The translations under genes were made by a program, and so were the position numbers. A stretch of DNA of 5,884 nt from Treponema sp. (GTDB lineage Bacteria; Spirochaetota; Spirochaetia; Treponematales; Breznakiellaceae). The number at the start of each line of letters is the position of its first letter. Position 1 is the stretch's first letter. A model generated the notes under the pieces. It was not told the origin of the DNA and did not search any database. It saw nothing but the letters and a program-made list of their open reading frames with translations. Where the stretch lies: the NCBI GenBank assembly GCA_009785545.1, contig WQWD01000157.1, positions 1 to 5,884 on the forward strand. Direction: 5' to 3'. Shown piece after piece: positions 1-5,348 of this stretch.

Positions 1-748
1 AACCTGTGCCGTTTTCTCGTTCATGATGTTCAAGAGCGGCAAGACAGACTGCCAACGGAAAGTTAAACGACTTTAACAAATTGTAACCAAGTATTGGATG
101 GGCGAGGATCGCTTTTTGTTGTGGGGGCGTTAATGCTTTGTCGCTGAGGTATATATTTTGAGGGATTTTTAACATACCGGCTTCATGCATTAAAGCGGCA
201 ACTCCAAGTTCCATTAATCTGTGATTTGGCAATTTTAAATATGTTCCAATTATTATTGACAATATCGTAGAGCGTACAGAATGAATTGCGAGGTAATTTT
301 TATCCGAATCAGCTTCAACATTTTTTAGTACTCTCATTAAAAAGCGCCGATCATCTTTGATGTAATCAACCATATCTTTTATTTTGTCAACAACTTCTCT
401 GTAATCAAATTCATCAGCTTTTGCTACTTTCATAAACATTTTTTCTACGTACGAAATAAAGTTTACATAAAACTTGATTGCTTTTTCCAGTTTGTCTGAA
501 TCTGATTGCTGCGAAAACATTGAGACATTTTCTGTAACTATGGAACCTGATTTGCCTGAATCCGCAGCGTAATCTTTATGAGGTTCTCCCTCGCTTAACA
601 CTTCATCGAACTTCCATTTTTCAAGAAGAGAAGCAATCCCGCCTGAAAACGGCATTTCCGGAGCGGCAATGATAAAAGCGTCATCAAGATAGACTGGTTT
701 CGAGAAATAACTATCTGGCGGAATTTCTTTTATTTTATAATTGTTCAT
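1..748 (-). CDS. HD-GYP domain protein (c-di-GMP phosphodiesterase family), 3' end cut off by the window edge
   Basis: The gene reads leftward from ATG at 748, preceded by GGAG at 757-754 with a 5-nt spacer, and stays open to base 1 (249 residues visible). Residues 1-130 form an N-terminal region of the kind that often precedes HD-GYP domains. The HD-GYP domain follows: first metal His H156 (AIHSVRST), H188-E189 in LMHEAGMLKIP, H217 in AHPILGYNLL, and H241-H242 in LEHHERENGTG, where the sequence ends just before the expected YP of the GYP motif. The spacing between these histidines fits the family well. Family members hydrolyse cyclic di-GMP in the cytoplasm. The usual HDxGK motif is HEAGM here: the bridging Asp is Glu and the Lys is Met, so activity is uncertain. 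It could be a degenerate c-di-GMP receptor or an enzyme with altered metal use. The family call is secure; catalysis is not. Confidence 0.9.
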   Translation of the reverse strand, partial: MNNYKIKEIPPDSYFSKPVYLDDAFIIAAPEMPFSGGIASLLEKWKFDEVLSEGEPHKDYAADSGKSGSIVTENVSMFSQQSDSDKLEKAIKFYVNFISYVEKMFMKVAKADEFDYREVVDKIKDMVDYIKDDRRFLMRVLKNVEADSDKNYLAIHSVRSTILSIIIGTYLKLPNHRLMELGVAALMHEAGMLKIPQNIYLSDKALTPPQQKAILAHPILGYNLLKSFNFPLAVCLAALEHHERENGTG

Positions 749-758
749 GCTTTCTCCG

Positions 759-787
759 TTGACGTAATAGTATCTTTAATTTACTAT
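759..787 (+). promoter_or_regulatory. Candidate sigma-70-type promoter for the membrane protein gene at 820
   Basis: TTGACG at 759-764 (5 of 6 to consensus) and TACTAT at 782-787 (4 of 6) are separated by 17 bp. Transcription would begin around 793-795, giving a short leader that still includes the AGAGG at 807-811. The -35 overlaps the ribosome-binding region of the divergent HD-GYP gene. Consensus match only; the region is AT-rich, so chance matches are possible. Confidence 0.4.
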
Positions 788-801
788 TCAAACAATAGGT
801 A

Positions 802-830
802 ATTATAGAGGTAATCAAGTTGAAATTCAA
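802..830 (-). promoter_or_regulatory. Candidate sigma-70-type promoter for the HD-GYP gene
   Basis: On the minus strand a perfect TATAAT lies at 807-802, with TTGAAT at 830-825 exactly 17 bp upstream. Initiation would fall near base 795, giving a leader of about 47 nt before the ATG at 748. The -35 element lies inside the first codons of the divergent gene at 820, so the two transcription units share control DNA. The assignment is by consensus match only. Confidence 0.45.
807..812 (+). promoter_or_regulatory. Ribosome binding site supporting a TTG start at 820
   Basis: AGAGGT lies 7 nt before TTG at 820. An in-frame stop (TAG at 796-798) excludes a longer reading frame, and the N-terminal Lys-X-Lys followed by a membrane segment fits initiation here. 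The TTG start is therefore preferred to any internal ATG. Confidence 0.7.
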
Positions 831-1662
831 ATATCTTATCATTGCATTTAGTATTATAATAGTGCTTATTGTTTTAGTTATGGTTCTGACTCCGTTATTT
901 ATAACAGACACGAATGATTCAATGTTTGGCTTGGTGTCAAGTCTTCGACATATTTCCTTGCCGCTTTTACTTATAATGATTCTGCTTCTTGGATTCATGG
1001 GAATATTCTTCTTTTTTAATTATCGGCTGCTTTCACTCCTTGAAAGAGAAGATTGGCCTGCTTTGGCGTATTATTTGGAGCAAAAAATCTATGTAAAAGG
1101 CAGATATAATGCTCGTTTTGTGAAATTATTGGCTAGTTCCTATCTTGTTACCTCTGATTACCGCTCAGTTTTGCAGTTAGAGTCTAAAACGATGCTTGCA
1201 AGACCCTCCTTAATTGATAAAAATGCGCTGATTTTCGGCGCTGCCAGGGTTTTAAGCGGGAATCACACCGAGGCTGCCGCCTTTTTTAACACTCGTTTAG
1301 AAAAAAACAGAAATAAAACAGGGAGTAAAACTACCTGGCTCAATTGGTTTTATGGTTTTTCTCAATTATTGGCAGGGAATTACGCCATGGCGCAGCCTGT
1401 GTTCACATCTCTGGCAAACTCGTCGCATGACGTTGTTGTTGTTGGAATATCCGCATACTTTTTAGATACTTTTATCGCCAAAAACAGCGATACTCCCGAA
1501 AAACACAAGGCAGATGCCAAAGAAGCTCGCCTGAGTGTCGTAAAATCAATTAAAAATCCTCAAGAATGGAACAAAGAAATTTTCGAAATTGGCGGGGAAG
1601 TTCATGTTGCAATCATCAGAAAGTATATTGATGAAGCCGGTGAATGGCTGTTTTCGTCATAA
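820..1662 (+). CDS. Two-TM inner-membrane protein with a TPR-like cytoplasmic domain, function unknown
   Basis: The product is 280 aa and starts at TTG. There are two strong hydrophobic segments, about residues 5-28 and 46-68, joined by a short loop. The positive residues at the N-terminus (K2, K4) and after the second segment place both ends in the cytoplasm. Residues 70-280 are soluble and look alpha-helical. Several helix pairs have a TPR/SEL1-like flavour, for example around 75-120, 133-162 (ALIFGAARVLSGNHTEAAAFF) and 174-198 (WFYGFSQLLAGNYAMAQPVF). Such a domain would be a protein-protein interaction scaffold held at the membrane. No catalytic motif is visible. The gene is monocistronic here: a divergent promoter region lies upstream and a strong hairpin terminator follows 3 nt after the stop. 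I do not recognise a named family, and the TPR call rests on the spacing of small and aromatic residues only. Confidence 0.8.
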   Translation: MKFKYLIIAFSIIIVLIVLVMVLTPLFITDTNDSMFGLVSSLRHISLPLLLIMILLLGFMGIFFFFNYRLLSLLEREDWPALAYYLEQKIYVKGRYNARFVKLLASSYLVTSDYRSVLQLESKTMLARPSLIDKNALIFGAARVLSGNHTEAAAFFNTRLEKNRNKTGSKTTWLNWFYGFSQLLAGNYAMAQPVFTSLANSSHDVVVVGISAYFLDTFIAKNSDTPEKHKADAKEARLSVVKSIKNPQEWNKEIFEIGGEVHVAIIRKYIDEAGEWLFSS

Positions 1663-1665
1663 GGG

Positions 1666-1709
1666 GCTGTCCGAAAAGTTGGTTACTTTTCGGACAGCGG
1701 CATTTTTTT
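1666..1709 (+). terminator. Rho-independent terminator, perfect 14-bp stem
   Basis: The arms GCTGTCCGAAAAGT (1666-1679) and ACTTTTCGGACAGC (1685-1698) pair perfectly around the 5-nt loop TGGTT. After GGCA comes a run of seven T (1703-1709). It lies 3 nt after the stop of the plus-strand gene. The T-run overlaps the stop codon (1710-1708) of the convergent UMP kinase gene. On the minus strand the hairpin follows the operon but has no T-run downstream (CCCTTATG instead), so it should terminate well only on the plus strand. It may still act as a 3' stabilising hairpin for the minus-strand operon. Confidence 0.85.
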
Positions 1710-2394
1710 AGTAGATTTCTGTTCCCGCAAAGTCTTCTCCACGCAGAATCTTTGCAAGGTTGTCCAAATCTCTGCCGCCTGCGCAAATTACTTTTAAGCC
1801 GATTTTTTGGGCGTGGCGGCTGGCGATTGGATCAAACGGAACATTTTTTCCGGGAACCCATTCATCGCCGACTATGATACGGAAATCTGCCCATGTGATT
1901 TTATCAATTGGTTTGGCTGACGGATCTGTTTTGGGGTCGGCTGTAAAAACTTTTTCGATATTGGAAAGGTTTATCACCATGTCGGCTTCAAACTTTTCCG
2001 CCAAAAGTACTGCGTCAAAATCTGTGGAAAAACCCGGCTTCCATCCGGCGGCTGTAAGCACGTTACCTGTGAGCTGCGGAGCTTCCATTGGGTTTGTCAC
2101 AACATCCTGAGCGCACCATTCGCTCATCAAAGCTCTGACAAGCTGAGCGTTCAGCCGTGTTGCCATTATCCCAACCCAGTCTGCTTCATCGTCATTTACA
2201 TTACCGCCTAAGATTTCCCGGTACGCTTTTTGGTAGTGACGTGCCGGAGCGCCGCCGCCAACCACAAAGATAAACTGTCTGTTGGAATCTGCCTCGATAA
2301 ACGAACGAATAAGCCCGACAAATTTTTTCAGGAATTCTACGTCAACATTATCAGGAGCGACAATAGATCCCCCCAATGAAATTACAGTAACCAT
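1708..2394 (-). CDS. pyrH: UMP kinase, archaeal/spirochaete subtype
   Basis: The product is 228 aa, an amino-acid-kinase-fold enzyme expected to phosphorylate UMP to UDP with ATP in the cytoplasm (pyrimidine nucleotide synthesis). Visible motifs: the N-terminal phosphate-binding strand SLGGSIV (6-12), the glycine loop VVGGGAPAR (44-52), the helix GIMATRLNA (75-83), the nucleotide-site segment GWKPGFSTDFDAVLLAE (117-133), NLSNIEKVFTADP (142-154), and PFDPIAS (186-192). The short length and the PGxSTD form of the active-site segment match the archaeal/spirochaete subfamily rather than the typical bacterial PyrH, which is longer and GTP-regulated. The ATG is preceded by a perfect AGGAGG (2405-2400) with a 5-nt spacer, so this gene has its own strong translation signal at the end of the operon. 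It follows the transglutaminase gene by 32 nt with no evident promoter between them. Related kinases in the fold (aspartate, carbamate) are less likely given the motifs. Confidence 0.88.
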   Translation of the reverse strand: MVTVISLGGSIVAPDNVDVEFLKKFVGLIRSFIEADSNRQFIFVVGGGAPARHYQKAYREILGGNVNDDEADWVGIMATRLNAQLVRALMSEWCAQDVVTNPMEAPQLTGNVLTAAGWKPGFSTDFDAVLLAEKFEADMVINLSNIEKVFTADPKTDPSAKPIDKITWADFRIIVGDEWVPGKNVPFDPIASRHAQKIGLKVICAGGRDLDNLAKILRGEDFAGTEIY

Positions 2395-2426
2395 ATTTTC
2401 CTCCTAAAAAATCAACAATCAATAGC

Positions 2427-4142
2427 TTATTGATAGATTCCCGTTATTATAACATCTCTCCAGAGGCTTGAATACGATTCGAGTCCGCCTGTGGCTTCTT
2501 CCCAGATGTTTTGTATTGAAAAAGACGGCGAGTGAGAAACCAGTCTGCCTTGGCTTTCCATTTGCGAAAGAACCACTTCTCCTCTTGAAAAGGCAATGCG
2601 CCTGTTGTCGGAGTTGCCGAAGAAAAACGCCGCTGTGTCTCTTTCTTCTGTTATGTTTTCCTGTAAAGTAAAACGAGGGTTAACGGGCTCTTCGATTGTT
2701 ACAGCGCCCGCTCCCATTGCGGGATCAACAGGCAGCCAGCCAAAACCGTCGATCCATATCTCCGCCCAATAGTGGCGGAAAGTGTCTCCGTTTCCGTTTA
2801 TCAAAATGCCTGCAAGCGGTAAACTTGGTATTCTTGCCGCCCTCGCCATCGTAGTGAAAAGCAGGCTGGCGGTATATGGGCAGGCTCTGCGGTTTTCAAA
2901 AGCGGCAATTACGTCAGTGCCGGAAGATACAGTATCAGTAATCTCTATGTTGTTTAAAATCCAATTGTAAATTGCCCTCGCTCTTAGATACGGATTTTGC
3001 TGTCCGCCAACGATTGTGTTTACTTGAGTTCTGATTACGGGATGATCTGCCGGAATAAGTTCTGTATTTTGAGTGTGCATAACAGATAAGGCTTGAGAAG
3101 CTGAAGCCTGAGCCGCCGGTCTGATTAACTGAGGATTGATCTCTGTTTCAACTGCGTATACTTCGACAAGAAAAGAAAGGTTTATTGAATGATTAGCACC
3201 CGGGTTAAGATTACTAAGTCTGAATAAACTTACCCCTCGGTGATTTTCGATAAATGGCTCTGTGTTACGTGCAACTAATGTAACATTTCTTTGAGAAGAA
3301 GAAGTAACCGGCATTGGCATCCACAAATACAGCGAGTTCGGTCTTGCGGCGTTATTAACCCTTATGTCAACAGAATAATTTATAATGTAGGTGCGCCTGT
3401 CTCTGAAATTTTTAACGCCGGGTTTGCCGCTTACTTCGAAAAAAAATGGCCTTGAGCTTCCGTGCGGTGTTCTTATTTCGATATTACCGCTTGCGGCTCC
3501 GTCGGGTACACGGACACGTATTTCACGGGCGTTCCAAAACTCGTATCCCGCTTCGATCTCTGCGGTTTCGATAAATTGCGGTTCTCTCATAACGTGCGGG
3601 TTAAACGGGCCTGCTTCAAAATTCCACGAGAAGAAAACGCCGTACCTTGGCTGAAGCGGCATCCCGTTTAATGACATTGCCGGCATTGTGATTTCGCGCG
3701 AAACGCCGAAGTTGTTTCCGCTGATCGTTATCAGCGACCCTACAGCGGCGGATTGAGGGCTTACTTCGGTAATTCTTGGTTGAAGCCCCATCTCTTCGCC
3801 GTCAACAGGGCGAGGCACATTTGCGGAGTTGGAAAAAAGCATACCGTTACTTCGCTGTCCTCTTACATGAACATGAATAAGCCCCGATTCTCCCAATTCA
3901 GGAATTCTGACAACTATCCTGTTGTCTTGCCATAAATAATACGATGCGTTGGTTGGCGCAACCCCGGCTATAGTTACAAAGGATTCATTCCCAAAAGTTC
4001 CGAAATTGCTTCCCGTAAGTGTAACAAGTTCTCCTATTCTGCCGATTCTTGGGTCAATTGAAGTTATAACGGGAGCGTTAGCTCTGCATGAAATCAGAGT
4101 AAACGCAATAATCAACCACGCTCCAAAAGTTTTAGTTATCAT
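2427..4142 (-). CDS. Probable lipoprotein with two IPT/TIG domains and a transglutaminase-like domain
   Basis: The product is 571 aa. The N-terminus is a signal sequence ending in a relaxed spirochaetal lipobox (LISC, Cys19), so the protein is probably lipid-anchored outside the cytoplasm. An IPT/TIG immunoglobulin-like domain spans about 24-108 (VITSIDPRIGRIGELVTLTG, SNFG). A second spans about 122-236 (RITEVSPQSAAVGSLITISG, NNFG) and carries an insert of roughly 50 residues. A beta-rich stretch at about 250-335 resembles the sandwich that often precedes bacterial transglutaminase domains. The transglutaminase-like core runs about 385-475, with a plausible Cys-His-Asp triad: C421 (RRACPYTASLLF), H457 (FRHYWAEIW) and D473 (WLPVDPA). 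The family includes peptidases and cross-linking enzymes, so the substrate cannot be named. The start overlaps the upstream gene by 11 nt and has no good Shine-Dalgarno, which suggests translational coupling. The tail after 480 has no recognised domain. Confidence 0.87.
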   Translation of the reverse strand: MITKTFGAWLIIAFTLISCRANAPVITSIDPRIGRIGELVTLTGSNFGTFGNESFVTIAGVAPTNASYYLWQDNRIVVRIPELGESGLIHVHVRGQRSNGMLFSNSANVPRPVDGEEMGLQPRITEVSPQSAAVGSLITISGNNFGVSREITMPAMSLNGMPLQPRYGVFFSWNFEAGPFNPHVMREPQFIETAEIEAGYEFWNAREIRVRVPDGAASGNIEIRTPHGSSRPFFFEVSGKPGVKNFRDRRTYIINYSVDIRVNNAARPNSLYLWMPMPVTSSSQRNVTLVARNTEPFIENHRGVSLFRLSNLNPGANHSINLSFLVEVYAVETEINPQLIRPAAQASASQALSVMHTQNTELIPADHPVIRTQVNTIVGGQQNPYLRARAIYNWILNNIEITDTVSSGTDVIAAFENRRACPYTASLLFTTMARAARIPSLPLAGILINGNGDTFRHYWAEIWIDGFGWLPVDPAMGAGAVTIEEPVNPRFTLQENITEERDTAAFFFGNSDNRRIAFSRGEVVLSQMESQGRLVSHSPSFSIQNIWEEATGGLESYSSLWRDVIITGIYQ

Positions 4143-4650
4143 CGGCTTGATTGATTGTTTCCGGAGGCGGGGATTCTCTGTATGGTTTTACCGTTACAAT
4201 TATTTCGATAGAAGAAGATCCATTAACTTCCTGTCTCTGGCCAAGGGGGAAAAAATGTATTGGTTCGTCAAACTCCATTGGGGTTGTTTGAATCGAATTA
4301 AAATAATTGATACCGTTGTTGTGATCGGTAATCCATACTTGTCCTTGAGTTACCAGTACGTGTCCGGCACGGCGCAAAAACGGAGTAAATTGCACAGCGA
4401 CTAATACATTAGCGCCTTCAAGGCGGATATCAACAGGAGTGCCGGCTATTGTCTGTTTTTGTACCGACGTACTCCAGCTTATTGTATTTTGACCTTCTAT
4501 TACTCTGGCTTTAATATCCAGAATAACTATCCGTCTTCTGGGTGCGGGTGCGCCGGCTTCCATTGCTTCTGTTGTTACGGAATATTCCTGAGCGGCAAGG
4601 AAGCCTGTTGTTAAACACATTAAACTGACAATGCATAAAAGACGGTTCAT
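4132..4650 (-). CDS. Small exported beta-rich protein, function unknown
   Basis: The product is 172 aa. Residues 1-20 are a classical Sec signal peptide (basic start, hydrophobic core, cleavage after LAA before Q21), so the mature protein should be periplasmic or on the surface. The mature part alternates hydrophobic residues in a pattern that suggests a beta-sandwich: RRIVILDIKARVI (39-51), VDIRLEGANVLVAVQF (73-88), HVLVTQGQVWI (97-107) and SSIEIIVTVKPY (146-157). The last 15 residues are a Pro/acidic tail. There is no catalytic motif and no recognised family. The ribosome-binding sequence GGGGAG, 11 nt before the ATG, lies within the final codons of the upstream anti-sigma gene, which ends 7 nt away. 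The 3' end overlaps the transglutaminase gene by 11 nt. This packing suggests stoichiometric production and possibly a physical partnership with the downstream lipoprotein; that is inference. Confidence 0.82.
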   Translation of the reverse strand: MNRLLCIVSLMCLTTGFLAAQEYSVTTEAMEAGAPAPRRRIVILDIKARVIEGQNTISWSTSVQKQTIAGTPVDIRLEGANVLVAVQFTPFLRRAGHVLVTQGQVWITDHNNGINYFNSIQTTPMEFDEPIHFFPLGQRQEVNGSSSIEIIVTVKPYRESPPPETINQADDN

Positions 4651-4657
4651 ACTATGG

Positions 4658-5335
4658 CTATCTCCCCGGAGCTATATTCTGCTGAAAATCAGCGGCTCTG
4701 ATTATTGCCGGCTCTCCGGATCTGGAAAAGTTTTTGCTTTCCGGTAATTGCAGAATAATAATATTTGTACTGGTATTTGACATTAAGTATTGCAGTATTC
4801 CGCCTATATCTGCGGTAGGCAGTATGCCGGGGATTTCCTCGATTCTTTCCATTTCTGTTGCGATGGAAAAACTTGTGCTTTCGATTTGCTGAAGCTCCAA
4901 GCCTTGCCCTGTTTGACGCTCGGCAATTTCTGTAGTAACAGGTTCACGCAGCAAGAATACTGCCATTAATATTACTACTATTGCCGCAGCCGCAGGCAAC
5001 GGGATCGAAAGCTTACGCCGCCATAATGTGTGACGAGGCATAAAACGCTTTTTGGTATCGAATCGTTTTTCGAATTTTTCCCACACCCTGTCTTTTGCTT
5101 TTAACATCCCTTCTTCTGTGTAAATTTTTTCTTCGGATGATTCCTCAACAACACGCTCTACATACGTGCGTTTTACTGAAGTTTCCTTTTTAAAGAGAAG
5201 TTGAAGACGCTTATAGCTTTCCAGTTTTTCTTTGCACTTTGGACAGTGCGCAAAATGGTCTTCCATTTTTTCTTTCCATGGGGAGGGCAATTCGCCGTCC
5301 AGATAAATTGATAAAATTTGCGGATCAGGGCACAT
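4658..5335 (-). CDS. Transmembrane zinc-finger anti-sigma factor
   Basis: The product is 225 aa from ATG at 5335. The N-terminus is a zf-HC2/ZAS anti-sigma domain: C2, then LSIYLDGELP, then H27-x3-C31-x2-C34 (HFAHCPKC). Such domains sit in the cytoplasm, bind the cognate ECF sigma factor and keep it inactive. A charged linker, probably helical, follows (about 35-108). One transmembrane segment spans about 109-129 (PLPAAAAIVVILMAVFLL), leaving roughly 95 residues outside the inner membrane as a likely sensory or protease-regulated part. That outer part has no recognised domain. The gene begins just after the sigma gene ends and precedes two exported proteins, the classic sigma/anti-sigma arrangement. 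An in-frame GTG at 5344 would add three residues (MKR), but the Shine-Dalgarno would then abut the start codon, so ATG at 5335 is preferred. Whether the zinc finger responds to redox or is only structural cannot be told. Confidence 0.88.
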   Translation of the reverse strand: MCPDPQILSIYLDGELPSPWKEKMEDHFAHCPKCKEKLESYKRLQLLFKKETSVKRTYVERVVEESSEEKIYTEEGMLKAKDRVWEKFEKRFDTKKRFMPRHTLWRRKLSIPLPAAAAIVVILMAVFLLREPVTTEIAERQTGQGLELQQIESTSFSIATEMERIEEIPGILPTADIGGILQYLMSNTSTNIIILQLPESKNFSRSGEPAIIRAADFQQNIAPGR

Positions 5336-5343
5336 ACGTTTCA

Positions 5344-5348
5344 CCTCT
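5344..5348 (-). promoter_or_regulatory. Ribosome binding site that decides the anti-sigma start
   Basis: Read on the minus strand, AGAGG (5348-5344) is followed by 8 nt and then ATG at 5335, a normal spacing. The in-frame GTG at 5344-5342 overlaps the last G of this element, leaving no spacer. The site overlaps the stop codon (5349-5347) of the sigma gene, so terminating ribosomes could re-initiate here. Confidence 0.65.

Noticed and set aside
735..998. 87-aa minus-strand frame across the divergent region and the start of the membrane protein gene
   Set aside because: It is antisense to the two-TM protein and covers both candidate promoters; its hydrophobic composition only mirrors the membrane-segment codons.
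1644..1877. 77-aa plus-strand frame overlapping the terminator
   Set aside because: It runs through the hairpin and then antisense to the UMP kinase gene, with a Cys/Arg/Phe-rich composition typical of a shadow frame.
2419..2432. Short near-palindrome CAATAGCTTATTG at the end of the transglutaminase gene, considered as a terminator
   Set aside because: The arms are AT-rich, short and imperfect, with no T-run on the minus strand, and the UMP kinase gene follows at once.
3949..4404. 151-aa plus-strand frame
   Set aside because: It is antisense to the overlap of two well-supported minus-strand genes with signal peptides; no domain or ribosome site supports it.
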